Below are positions 7,805 to 16,223 of a stretch of DNA of 64,000 bases, one piece after another; position 1 is the stretch's first letter; each line of letters opens with the position of its first letter. The DNA is taken from contig NZ_BIME01000004.1 in the NCBI RefSeq assembly GCF_004000925.1, forward strand, positions 1 to 64,000. The letters are read 5' to 3'. Source of the stretch: Paenibacillus illinoisensis NBRC 15959 (GTDB lineage Bacteria; Bacillota; Bacilli; Paenibacillales; Paenibacillaceae). The position numbers were made by a program, and so were the translations under genes. The notes below the pieces were generated by a model. The model did no database searches. It was given only the letters and a program-made list of their open reading frames with translations, and had not been told where the DNA came from.

Positions 7805-8710
7805 ATGCGAAATACAATGAATCTTAGTGCATCACTACTCGTTTTACTCATGGGATTCTCACTTGTGGCCTGTGGTAACAGCAGTCCTGCAGTTCAGCCA
7901 CCCACCAATAATACAGGGGAACAGACGCCAGCACCGGAGCAGCAGCCGAATGACAGTGCGGTGATCGAAGCAGAGGGTATATTGACGGGCTGGGCAGATC
8001 CTCACACGGTAGAGATCCGTGTCAAGGAGGTTCCAATGGCTTTCCAGGTGGAAGAGAATGTGCAGAAATCCTTCGATGACATTGATGATGAAGATTCAGT
8101 ACAATTTAAATATGTAGAGAGAACGATTGAGAGCGGCGACAATACAACCAAGCAGCTGGTGCTCACAGAAATCGCGAAGATCGAAGGGGATGAACCGAAC
8201 AGTTCCAATGCAGGCAATAACGTGACATCCGATCGTCCCAAAGCAACAGAGCTGGAAGTAACGGTGGAAGGCATGACGGAGAAACGTCCAGCTGAACTTG
8301 CTCAAGGTGAGGGGTACTCGCTTTATGTGTTTGAACCCATGGCCTTTGATGCAGAGGACGACGAATTGACGATGAAGATTGATCCTGACTACAAAGTGGA
8401 GATCGAGAAGCTTCCTACAGACTTCAGTCTGGATGCGCTGAAGATGGATGCCAAGGAAGAGCTGAGCGAAACCGGAGAGGTCAAGGAACTGAGCAAGGAA
8501 GAGCTCAGCAATGGCCCAATGAAGGATGCAAGACTATATATGATGTCTCAAAACGATAAAAAGTCGGAGTATTTCATTGTAAAAGAACTGGACGGCAATG
8601 GCTTCATTTTCCACATTGATGCACCTGTGGGTGAACCATCTGAGGGATTCCTGCCGATGGCGTATGTATCCCTGAATTCCATTATGAATGAAGCAAACAT
8701 TACAAAATAA
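7805..8710 (+). CDS. lipoprotein of unknown function
   Basis: 301 aa with a signal peptide and lipobox FSLVACG. A Pro/Gln/Asn-rich linker of about 30 residues follows, then two regions: one near residues 55-120 resembling small secreted domains that measure permeation or ion binding (LTGWADPHTVEIRV), and one near 145-300 (GYSLYVFEPMAFDAEDDELT). I do not recognise a named family. GGAGGTG stands five bases before the ATG. A strong terminator follows, so this is a single-gene unit or the end of one. Confidence 0.75.
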   Translation: MRNTMNLSASLLVLLMGFSLVACGNSSPAVQPPTNNTGEQTPAPEQQPNDSAVIEAEGILTGWADPHTVEIRVKEVPMAFQVEENVQKSFDDIDDEDSVQFKYVERTIESGDNTTKQLVLTEIAKIEGDEPNSSNAGNNVTSDRPKATELEVTVEGMTEKRPAELAQGEGYSLYVFEPMAFDAEDDELTMKIDPDYKVEIEKLPTDFSLDALKMDAKEELSETGEVKELSKEELSNGPMKDARLYMMSQNDKKSEYFIVKELDGNGFIFHIDAPVGEPSEGFLPMAYVSLNSIMNEANITK

Positions 8711-8718
8711 CATGAAAG

Positions 8719-8765
8719 AGCCGGAAGGAACAATGCTTGGGCATGGGTTCCTCCCGGCTTTTTTT
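8719..8765 (+). terminator. rho-independent terminator after the lipoprotein gene
   Basis: AGAGCCGGAAGGAAC pairs with GTTCCTCCCGGCTT (small bulge), followed by a run of seven T. The stem could also stop the mtlD transcript arriving from the other strand. Confidence 0.85.
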
Positions 8766-8811
8766 GCCGTCTCTATTCAGTTGTGCATAACCAACCGTCT
8801 TACCCGAGGTG

Positions 8812-9984
8812 TCAGGTTAAAATGGTCGATCCCTTGTGCCCTTTGAGTTCCTCGTATCGGGCGACAACATGCTGATGAATGAGGTGTTCGTCGGGAATTC
8901 CCATGCGTTCACGAATGAAGGCGGAGATGCCATCTTCACGAATCATGTGTTGGAGCTTCATGGCTTCCTCGTCCTGCTCGTGATCGAAGAGCATTGCGGC
9001 AGCCATAGCGGAAGTAAGATGGGGAATTTCAATTCCGAATTCGCTGGCCTGCATCGCTGGGCGAACAAGCCGATCATAAGGCGATAGCTTGCGAAGGGGT
9101 GAACGTCCGACCCGGGTAACCTGATCTGTCAGGTTGGGGTTGGCAAAGCGTTCGAGAATGGTATGGATATATTGGCTGTGTTTTTGAGGATTAAACCCGT
9201 GTTTTCTCACAAGCATGGCTCCCGTTTCCTCCATGACCTGTTTAACCTTGGCATGCAGTGTTGCGTTACTCATGACTTGCTTAATCGTCTTGAATCCTTC
9301 GAGATATCCGAAGTATGCAGCCACACAGTGACCCGTATTCACGGTAAACATTTTGCGCTCAATGTAAGGCTCAAGGGAGTCGACGTAGTGTACGCCTTTA
9401 ATCTCCTTGAATCCATCCAGCAGCGCCGGACGGTGAACGACCCATTCATAAAAAGGTTCAACGGTGACCTGCAGTGGATCCTTATGGTCTTGCACCGGAA
9501 CAATCCGGTCAACTGCTGCATTGGGGAACGAGATATAGCGGTTGGCTTTGGTACGGGTCTGTTCATCCAGAAACGGATATACCCGTTTCTTCAGGCGGGT
9601 GCTGCCTCCGATGGCATTCTCGCAAGCGATGATATGGAGAGGGGCCTGATTATTGTTTTTCATGCGGAGATATATGCCTTTGGCGATGGGTTCGGCGATA
9701 TCCTCAAGTGCAGATACACCGACCGCTGTCGTAATGAGATCAGCCGATGCAATCTGCTCAGCCAGGCGATCCTGTTCGCCCACATGAATGGCCGTGACGT
9801 TGCTGACCATGGTTGTGTCCTGATCTGCATTAGCCAGTGTAATGGGATACTCTTTCCTTTTTTGCAGCATGGAGATCTTCTTCGGGTTACGTGCGACAAA
9901 GCAGACTTCATAATCGGAAGCGGACAACATATGACCGATAAAACCGCGGCCTATATTGCCCGCTCCAAAATGTACAGCTTTCAT
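8812..9984 (-). CDS. mtlD: mannitol-1-phosphate 5-dehydrogenase
   Basis: 390 aa, the usual length. The N-terminal NAD-binding motif is FGAGNIGRGFIG, with VARNP in the family position. The long-chain mannitol dehydrogenase signature region includes FPNAAVDRIVP, and the substrate site shows VNTGHCVAAYFGYL. The enzyme converts mannitol 1-phosphate to fructose 6-phosphate with NAD. No mannitol PTS gene is adjacent; the partner is a HAD phosphatase 46 bp upstream on the same strand, probably in one operon. The RBS GGGGGAG precedes the ATG. Confidence 0.95.
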   Translation of the reverse strand: MKAVHFGAGNIGRGFIGHMLSASDYEVCFVARNPKKISMLQKRKEYPITLANADQDTTMVSNVTAIHVGEQDRLAEQIASADLITTAVGVSALEDIAEPIAKGIYLRMKNNNQAPLHIIACENAIGGSTRLKKRVYPFLDEQTRTKANRYISFPNAAVDRIVPVQDHKDPLQVTVEPFYEWVVHRPALLDGFKEIKGVHYVDSLEPYIERKMFTVNTGHCVAAYFGYLEGFKTIKQVMSNATLHAKVKQVMEETGAMLVRKHGFNPQKHSQYIHTILERFANPNLTDQVTRVGRSPLRKLSPYDRLVRPAMQASEFGIEIPHLTSAMAAAMLFDHEQDEEAMKLQHMIREDGISAFIRERMGIPDEHLIHQHVVARYEELKGHKGSTILT

Positions 9985-10030
9985 GTGTGAACTCCCCCTT
10001 TAAAATTTGAAATGCGAAATTCGTGCAGAC

Positions 10031-10699
10031 CTAGACGGTAGTGACGAGTGGTTTCGAGATCAAATCATTAAATTCGAGGTCGGTCAGGCATGACAGCCGT
10101 TGGTGAGGCATATCGAAATTCAGAGTTCCTGTTATGGTATTCGAGATTACGACACAGTGAATACCAGCTGCAGCAGCTGCACGTGCGCCGTTAGGTGAAT
10201 CCTCAATCGCTACGGCTTCGTCTGCAGTTACTCCAAGCGCTTCAAGGGCTTGGTTATATAATTCCGGGTCAGGCTTCACATGGGCCACATCGTCGGCTGT
10301 TCGAATCACTTCGAAGTAATCCTTCAGTTTCAGTTGTTCCAAGTGCTGTTCGACCCACTCCCGTTTGGAGCTTGAGGCAACGGCCAGTTTTAATCCAGCC
10401 TCGCGTGCTGCTTCGAGGTAATTCTGGATGCCTGGTCTTACCTGCTCCTTGTTCATTAATGCAGCATGCTGCAGCTGAACCGATTCCCTGAACGCTTCCC
10501 GATCGATCGGAAGATTCAAATCTGTGATGAGGTACTCATAGGGATTGAATGTTTTCAGACTGGTACCGATGCATTGCGAATACATCTCCAGGGTCAAGTT
10601 CACGCCGTGTTCCTTGTAGGCATCACGAAAAGCAATATACCATGCTGTCTCCGTATCAATAATCGTTCCATCGAAATCAAAAACCAGTGCCTTAATCAT
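10031..10699 (-). CDS. HAD-superfamily phosphatase or beta-phosphoglucomutase-like protein
   Basis: 222 aa, HAD subfamily IA. Motif I is DFDGTIIDTE (nucleophile and acid Asp), motif II ASSS, motif III the Lys of KPDPELY, motif IV EDSPNG. A helical cap lies between motif I and II (about residues 16-85). The glutamate after the second Asp (DTE) and EDSPNG are typical of sugar-phosphate phosphatases and beta-phosphoglucomutases. Position ahead of mtlD suggests a sugar or sugar-alcohol phosphate substrate. AGGAGG lies about eight bases before the ATG. Confidence 0.85.
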   Translation of the reverse strand: MIKALVFDFDGTIIDTETAWYIAFRDAYKEHGVNLTLEMYSQCIGTSLKTFNPYEYLITDLNLPIDREAFRESVQLQHAALMNKEQVRPGIQNYLEAAREAGLKLAVASSSKREWVEQHLEQLKLKDYFEVIRTADDVAHVKPDPELYNQALEALGVTADEAVAIEDSPNGARAAAAAGIHCVVISNTITGTLNFDMPHQRLSCLTDLEFNDLISKPLVTTV

Positions 10700-11225
10700 A
10701 AATTTGTTCCTCCTGTTTCAGAATTTGTTTTGGGATGTAGTCAGGAAAGAAAATGAAAATCAAATTTTTCCTGTATTACTTTTGTTTGCGGTAGATTAGT
10801 TAACGCAGTTACATGTCCAGTAATATAAATTTGGAAAAAACGATGCGTTGAAGCTAATAAAACCGTAACATGGGACAAAGTAAGGGGTCAAGCGCGTCAT
10901 GATAGTTTACATTGAAAATTTGCACATAAATGACGTGTTTTCAGAAAGTGGCGAACGAGGCAAAGCGTTATGACCTATGCATGTAAGCGGTGTACTGAAA
11001 AAACGGTTTTCTCCGTTGTAAAAAAATAAACTTTTTTTTGAGATAAGGAGTGATAACAAGCGTTCTCCTTTTTTCGACACATTTATAATAGAAGAAAGCC
11101 TATGGACATTTGTACGATTCGAAGAAGCCATGCTGCATCTTTTTAAAATTCTTTACGACAGAACAGCCCCTGTGGGAGAATGGAAGAGATATGTTGGAAA
11201 TAAGGACGCAGAGGAGGGACCGGCG
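10700..11225. other. 526-bp intergenic region with divergent promoters
   Basis: No convincing gene is seen. It separates the minus-strand HAD-mtlD unit from the plus-strand ADP-ribosylglycohydrolase gene. A TATAAT-like -10 element lies at 11084-11089 for the plus strand without a good -35. The short hairpin AACGG / CCGTT near 11001-11016 is flanked by A-rich sequence. Confidence 0.4.
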
Positions 11226-12155
11226 ATGCTGGATAAGGATCGCTTCAATGGAAGCTTGATTGGACTGGCGGCAGGAGATGCACTGGGAACGACAGTGGAG
11301 TTTAGCAGCCCAGGCACATTTGAGCCTGTAACCGATATTGTGGGGGGTGGTGTGTTCGGCCTAGCTCCCGGACAGTGGACGGATGATACTTCGATGGCGC
11401 TATGTTTGGCTGAAAGTCTAGTGAGAAAAGAACATTTTGATCCGGCGGATCAGATGCGCAGATACACGAATTGGTATGAGGTCGGCTACATGAGCAGTAC
11501 CGGAACATGCTTTGATATCGGCGGGGCTACGCGAAATGCGCTGGAAAGGTTCAGGAAGACCGGAGAGCCTTACAGCGGATCTGTCGATCCAATGACGGCA
11601 GGTAACGGATCAATTATGCGGCTTGCGCCAGTCGCTATGGTGTATGCCAACCATCCGCAGGATGCTGTGCATTATGCGAAGCTGAGCTCCCGCACGACAC
11701 ACGCAGCAACGGAAAGCCTGGAAGCTTGCGAGGTGCTTGCGGCTATTCTGGTTGCAGGGCTGCGCGGAGCAGACAAACACACCATGCTGCTGCCCGAAAC
11801 GTGCCTACGGTGGAGGAGTGAGTCTTCTTTTACCCCAGCCATTGAAGAGGTTGTGCGTGGATCTTACCGTGATAAGGAACCACCTGAAATTCAGGGGAGC
11901 GGCTATGTCGTCCGCTCGCTGGAAGCCGCATTGTGGGCGTTCCATAAATCTTCCACATTTGAAGAAGGTGCACTGTTAGCCGTTAACCTCGGTGATGATG
12001 CAGATACAACCGGTGCGGTGTACGGACAGATTGCTGGTGCTTATTATGGTCAGAGCGGCATCCCGGCACATTGGCGGAATAAGCTTGCGATGCTGGAAAC
12101 GTTCGAGGCCTTGAACGAGGCAATGTGGCTAAAAGCAGCCCAAATGTCGTCCTGA
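11226..12155 (+). CDS. ADP-ribosylglycohydrolase family protein
   Basis: 309 aa from ATG 11226, chosen because GGAGGGA lies about seven bases upstream and the family begins at this point (DRFNGSLIGLAAGDALG). DraG-fold metal-binding motifs are visible: GDALGTTVEF at the start, WTDDTSMAL (the TDD pair that binds two Mg/Mn ions), and GDDADTTGAVYGQIAG near the C-terminus. The family hydrolyses ADP-ribose from proteins or small molecules in the cytoplasm. All metal-site acidic motifs look intact. Target unknown. It is followed by an MFS gene 61 bp downstream. Confidence 0.92.
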   Translation: MLDKDRFNGSLIGLAAGDALGTTVEFSSPGTFEPVTDIVGGGVFGLAPGQWTDDTSMALCLAESLVRKEHFDPADQMRRYTNWYEVGYMSSTGTCFDIGGATRNALERFRKTGEPYSGSVDPMTAGNGSIMRLAPVAMVYANHPQDAVHYAKLSSRTTHAATESLEACEVLAAILVAGLRGADKHTMLLPETCLRWRSESSFTPAIEEVVRGSYRDKEPPEIQGSGYVVRSLEAALWAFHKSSTFEEGALLAVNLGDDADTTGAVYGQIAGAYYGQSGIPAHWRNKLAMLETFEALNEAMWLKAAQMSS

Positions 12156-12216
12156 AATCGTAACAAGGAATAACCAAAAAAAGATACAGAAGATGGACAG
12201 GAGAAGAGAACATCAT

Positions 12217-13452
12217 ATGAACAAGACAGAACGACGTGTTTCAAAATCGGGAAAAGGAGGGGCATTTCCGTTATCCCTTCTATGCCTGACGGTAGGAGCA
12301 TTCGCCATTGGAATGACCGAATTTATCATTATGGGATTGCTGCCAAATGTGGCTGCTGATCTGCATGTGAGCATTCCTCAAGCAGGGCAGTTGATTACGG
12401 GCTATGCCCTGGGTGTCGCGGTTGGCGCACCCATTCTGACCGTGTTTACCCATAAGATACCGCAGAAAAAACTGCTGGTCCTGCTGATGTGCATTTTTAT
12501 CATCGGTAATGCACTATCCGTCATTGCACCAACGTATGGCTTGCTAATTTCGGCACGCATTTTGACGGCATTTGCACACGGTACGTTTCTTGGTGTAGGG
12601 TCGCTCATGGCAACTCGTCTGGTTGCACCGGAGAGAAGGGCGGGTGCGGTGTCCGTTGTGCTTGCAGGACTTACAATTGCGAATATCATTGGGGTACCCT
12701 TCGGTACATTTATCGGCCAACAGCTTGGATGGAGATCCTCGTTTGGAGCCATCACCATTTTGGGCATCATCTCATTGATCGGCATCATTCGATTCATTCC
12801 GGTTATTTCGCAAGGGGAGCCGGCGAACCTGGGACAGCAGTTCCGTAATCTTGTTCGTCCTCAGGTACTATTAATATTGCTCATTGGTGCCATGGGCTGT
12901 GGAAGCCTCTTCGCGGTATTTACGTATATTACACCCATGTTAGTGGATATCAGCGGTTTTGCGGAGCAGAGTGTAACGTGGATACTGGTACTGTTCGGGG
13001 TTGGTGTGACGCTCGGGAACATGCTGGGTGGACGCCTGGCCGACTGGAAACTGATGCCGTCCCTGATGGTCAACTTCGGCGTGCTGGCTGTACTTTTGGC
13101 TGCACTCACTTTGACGCTGGAGAATCCATATTTGGCGGTCATTACAATCTTCTGCTGGGGTGTTGCGGCGTTCGGGATTATGCCGGGTCTGCAGATTCGT
13201 ATAATGAATATGACTCGCGAAGCACCGCTGCTTGCGACCACATCGAGCCACTCCGCGTTTAACCTGGGGAATGCAGGTGGAGCCTATATTGGCGGGTTTG
13301 CGATTACGCATACGGGACTTATTTCCGTACCATTGTACGCAGCAGTCATTGCGACTCTGGGTTTGCTTGGGCTTGTGATCAGTCTGGGGATGGAACGCAA
13401 ACAGCGTTTGCCGGAAATCCCGGACGTTGTGGAGCCTGCGCCGCTCAGCTGA
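12217..13452 (+). CDS. MFS efflux transporter (AraJ/YdhP-type)
   Basis: 411 aa from ATG 12217 (AGGAG about 12 bases upstream). Twelve hydrophobic helices. The N-terminal signature TVGAFAIGMTEFIIMGLLP is typical of the sugar-efflux/arabinose-efflux-like branch of the major facilitator superfamily, and the loop 2-3 region reads GAPILTVFTHKIPQKK. The basic N-terminus precedes helix 1. Exports small molecules with proton antiport; substrate not readable. Confidence 0.88.
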   Translation: MNKTERRVSKSGKGGAFPLSLLCLTVGAFAIGMTEFIIMGLLPNVAADLHVSIPQAGQLITGYALGVAVGAPILTVFTHKIPQKKLLVLLMCIFIIGNALSVIAPTYGLLISARILTAFAHGTFLGVGSLMATRLVAPERRAGAVSVVLAGLTIANIIGVPFGTFIGQQLGWRSSFGAITILGIISLIGIIRFIPVISQGEPANLGQQFRNLVRPQVLLILLIGAMGCGSLFAVFTYITPMLVDISGFAEQSVTWILVLFGVGVTLGNMLGGRLADWKLMPSLMVNFGVLAVLLAALTLTLENPYLAVITIFCWGVAAFGIMPGLQIRIMNMTREAPLLATTSSHSAFNLGNAGGAYIGGFAITHTGLISVPLYAAVIATLGLLGLVISLGMERKQRLPEIPDVVEPAPLS

Positions 13453-13609
13453 GTCTAGGCAGGAAGAATGGAAGGATACGGCCTCTGCTCCGCGTAATGT
13501 GGAGTGGAGGCTTCTTTGCAGTTTTAACTAGAAAAAGACAAACCATCCTGATTGAAGTATTATTGGTATAACATAACGGACACCATACAGGCTTGAAAGG
13601 ATCATTACA

Positions 13610-13822
13610 GTGAGGAAAATCATTAATTTTATTCTTGTCTTGCTGATCATCTGGGTAGCACTTCTGTATCCTTTTCGTTTGGCTTGGTTTGAAGGTGTAC
13701 TTCAGATTCCTGAAGATCTTCATGATGTTTTCTTGGTTTTTTTGTTCTTTGGATATTTGATTTGTTCCTCGGGCACAGGACTTCTTATTGGTAAGATGTG
13801 TTTCAGACAAAAAGAGGAGTAA
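13610..13822 (+). CDS. small two-helix membrane protein
   Basis: 70 aa beginning with GTG (GAAAGGA about nine bases upstream). Two hydrophobic helices (residues 4-22 and 39-60) are joined by a short loop LAWFEGVLQIPEDL, and the tail ends in charged residues. I do not recognise a family. Predicted strong RBS and coherent membrane topology support it as a gene. Confidence 0.6.
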   Translation: MRKIINFILVLLIIWVALLYPFRLAWFEGVLQIPEDLHDVFLVFLFFGYLICSSGTGLLIGKMCFRQKEE

Positions 13823-13884
13823 CTCCAAGTAAGCTAGTTTAGAAATGGCTGCCGAAGGAAACTTCCCTCAAGGAGTGCGGTAAC

Positions 13885-14793
13885 ATGGAATATCATTCGC
13901 TGAATAAAGCGAGGTTACAGGTGAAAAAGTGGCCCAAAGATCCGATAGCGGCGGGACGCCGTCATACCGTTGGGCTTACATCTGACGGTCTGGTGATGGC
14001 TGTTGGTGATAATAAAATGGGCCAATGTGAAGTCGGCGGCTGGCGGGATATCATTGCGGTCGCAGCGGGTAATGTACATATGGCGACAAATACAGGCAAT
14101 GTCCACACCATCGCACTGAAATCGGATCGCACTGTGTCGGCCGTGGGGTGGAATAAGGATGGCCAGTGCGAGGTAACCGATTGGCACGATATTGTAGCCA
14201 TTGCGGCAGGTTGGCGCCACACCATCGGTCTTCAGTCGGATGGTACGGTGGTTGCCGTGGGTCGGCATCAAGAAGGTCAATGCCAGGTAAGTAGTTGGAA
14301 TGATATAGTGGCAGTAACTGCAGGAGATTGGCATACCCTCGGTCTGAAAGCAGACGGAACAGTGCTAGCTGTAGGGAATAACCGATATCGCCAATGTGAA
14401 GTCAGTGGCTGGCGTAATGTTGTAATGGTCGCTGCGGGTTATCTCCATTCCACTGGTCTGCAATCAGACGGTACAGTAATGGCCGTGGGTAGCAATAAAC
14501 ATGGTCAATGCGATGTAGGCAGCTGGCACGGGATGGTGGCGATAGAGGTGGGAAGTAATCATACCATTGGCCTGAAAGCAGACGGTACGGTTACCGCTGC
14601 AGGCTGGAATACGTATGGCCAGTGTAATGTAAGTGACTGGCGCGATATTGTTGCCGTAGCGGCAGGTTGTGCCCATACCGTAGGGCTTAAATCAGACGGT
14701 ACGTTGGTTGCTGTCGGTGATAATACATATGGACAATGTGATGTAAGTGGCTGGCGCGGCATTCGAATGCCGGGAAATATTTTAACGAAGTAA
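13885..14793 (+). CDS. RCC1-like repeat protein (seven-bladed propeller)
   Basis: 302 aa made almost wholly of seven repeats of about 41 residues with the pattern GLKSDGTVVAVGxNxxGQCxVSxWxDIVAVAAGxxHT. The seven copies of the (G/R)QCxVxxW motif match a closed seven-bladed RCC1/RLD propeller. No signal peptide or membrane helix, so a cytoplasmic protein-protein interaction platform is likely. The first blade boundary carries an extra short segment in which GNVH occurs twice, apparently a small tandem duplication. Repeats are very similar to one another, suggesting recent amplification. Function unknown. It ends in a good terminator. Confidence 0.85.
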   Translation: MEYHSLNKARLQVKKWPKDPIAAGRRHTVGLTSDGLVMAVGDNKMGQCEVGGWRDIIAVAAGNVHMATNTGNVHTIALKSDRTVSAVGWNKDGQCEVTDWHDIVAIAAGWRHTIGLQSDGTVVAVGRHQEGQCQVSSWNDIVAVTAGDWHTLGLKADGTVLAVGNNRYRQCEVSGWRNVVMVAAGYLHSTGLQSDGTVMAVGSNKHGQCDVGSWHGMVAIEVGSNHTIGLKADGTVTAAGWNTYGQCNVSDWRDIVAVAAGCAHTVGLKSDGTLVAVGDNTYGQCDVSGWRGIRMPGNILTK

Positions 14794-14827
14794 AAACCGC
14801 TAACGTTATCTTTCGTTAGTGGTTTTT
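14793..14827 (+). terminator. rho-independent terminator after the RCC1-like gene
   Basis: AAAACCGCTAACG pairs with CGTTAGTGGTTTTT around an eight-base loop, ending in a T-run. Confidence 0.85.
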
Positions 14828-14978
14828 GAAATGTTATAAGGCAGTTAAAATGGATATTGGAAATGATGTCTTGACTGGAGTCCTTACTTTAAATTTCCCA
14901 ATGACTCTTTGATGGCTGGACTTAGATCCAGAAGCTTAATAATCATTAATATCATTATTTCCAAGAGAAGGTGACCGT

Positions 14979-15158
14979 TTGTACTACTATAAAGGCGCAT
15001 TCAGAGGCGCAGATAACTTTATCTATTTCAAAAGCGATGTTCCATTAGCCGAGAGTGATGTTGTGATATTGGGAGAGAAAAAGTACTTTATCGAGAGTGT
15101 ACAAAAAGAATTTCTGCTCCTACAGAAGGTTGGCTCCATTGTTGAAGTGAGTACGTAA
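14979..15158 (+). CDS. small hypothetical protein (59 aa)
   Basis: An open frame starts at TTG 14979 with AGAAGGTG five to six bases upstream and ends in TAA at 15158. The product begins LYYYKGAFRGADNFIYF (Met in vivo) and alternates beta-like segments: VVILGEKKYFIESVQ, EFLLLQKVGSIVEV. It looks like a small beta-barrel domain and has good coding character. Family not recognised. It stands alone between the RCC1-like gene and sigK. Confidence 0.5.
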   Translation: MYYYKGAFRGADNFIYFKSDVPLAESDVVILGEKKYFIESVQKEFLLLQKVGSIVEVST

Positions 15159-15269
15159 TACTCATGCGAAAGGATAGACTGACACAGGCAAGCATAAAGC
15201 AGTAGCGTTCTCCATTATAAAGATCCATTAAATCATCAAGGAAACGTTCCCTTTTTGAAGTGTACGTGC

Positions 15270-15297
15270 ACTTCTGGGCCCCCGCCTACATACAATA
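15270..15297 (+). promoter_or_regulatory. candidate sigma-K (or sigma-E) promoter of sigK
   Basis: CATACAATA at 15289-15297 fits the sigma-K -10 consensus CATAnnnTA and also resembles the sigma-E -10. AC at 15270-15271 lies exactly 17 bases upstream, the spacing of the sigma-K -35 (AC). The sigK start is 63 bp downstream. The -35 is only two bases, so the match could be chance. Autoregulation of sigK is known in B. subtilis. Confidence 0.5.
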
Positions 15298-15360
15298 GAT
15301 CGACCCTGTTCCTTCACGTGCTCAGGCCAGATCGTTGTAAAACTGCAGGAGGTGTCATCT

Positions 15361-16059
15361 GTGCCCGGATTGTTTACCGCAATTGCCCTGTTCATCAAGG
15401 AGTTAACGCTGCTCGTCTCGTATGTCAAAAATAATGCGTTTCCCCAGCCGCTGGCTGAGGACGAAGAAGCCAAGCACCTGCGCCTCATGGCTGAAGGCAA
15501 CGCCCACTCCCGCAACTTGCTCATTGAACACAATCTGCGCCTTGTTGCGCATATCGTCAAGAAGTTCGACAATACGGGTGAAGATCTGGAAGATCTGATC
15601 TCGATCGGAACCATCGGCTTGATCAAGGCCATCGAAAGCTTTCAGCAAGGCAAAGGAACCAAACTCGCCACATTTGCGGCCCGCTGTATAGAGAATGAAA
15701 TACTAATGCACCTGCGGTCCCTGAAGAAAACACGCAAAGACGTTTCCCTTCATGATCCCATTGGAACGGACAAAGAGGGCAACGAAATTACGTTAATTGA
15801 TATCCTTGGAACCGAAGCAGATGATGTCGTAGACAAGGTGCAGCTTAAGATTGAAAAAAGTAAAATTTATCGCAACCTCGACATTCTCGATGACCGGGAG
15901 AAGGAAGTCGTCATTGGCCGATTCGGCCTGGAGGCTGGCGGGGAAGAACGGACTCAGCGCGAAATTGCCAAGGAACTCGGCATCTCCCGTTCGTATGTCT
16001 CACGGATCGAGAAGCGGGCGCTAATGAAGCTGTATCATGAGTTCTATAAGCAAAAATAA
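15361..16059 (+). CDS. sigK: sporulation sigma factor sigma-K, undivided gene
   Basis: 232 aa from GTG 15361 (AGGAGGTG seven bases upstream). About 20 hydrophobic N-terminal residues ([20 protein letters not shown]) match the pro-sequence that tethers pro-sigma-K until cleavage by SpoIVFB. Region 2 follows ([57 protein letters not shown]), then region 4 with its helix-turn-helix ([20 protein letters not shown]). It directs late mother-cell transcription in sporulation. The gene is continuous, with no skin-like element inserted as in B. subtilis 168. The upstream region carries a sigma-K-like promoter. Confidence 0.95.
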   Translation: MPGLFTAIALFIKELTLLVSYVKNNAFPQPLAEDEEAKHLRLMAEGNAHSRNLLIEHNLRLVAHIVKKFDNTGEDLEDLISIGTIGLIKAIESFQQGKGTKLATFAARCIENEILMHLRSLKKTRKDVSLHDPIGTDKEGNEITLIDILGTEADDVVDKVQLKIEKSKIYRNLDILDDREKEVVIGRFGLEAGGEERTQREIAKELGISRSYVSRIEKRALMKLYHEFYKQK

Positions 16060-16223
16060 CGATGACCCAAACTAGAGGGCGCCTTGTTAGGAGAGGTGGC
16101 CTCTTTGGCATGAAAAAAATCATAAATGAAGGATATGTATTCTGGTCAGATTATTATATGATGTGTTGTATACAAGTTTCAGCAACCTAGAGAGCATGTG
16201 CAGAAAGAGAGTGGTGGTTTACC

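Noticed and set aside
9163..9990. 275-codon plus-strand frame over mtlD
   Set aside because: mtlD on the opposite strand is certain; the plus frame is its antisense.
13600..14800. CRISPR-like periodicity in the RCC1-like gene
   Set aside because: The repeats are coding, 123-bp long and degenerate at the third base, as expected for protein blades and not for CRISPR.
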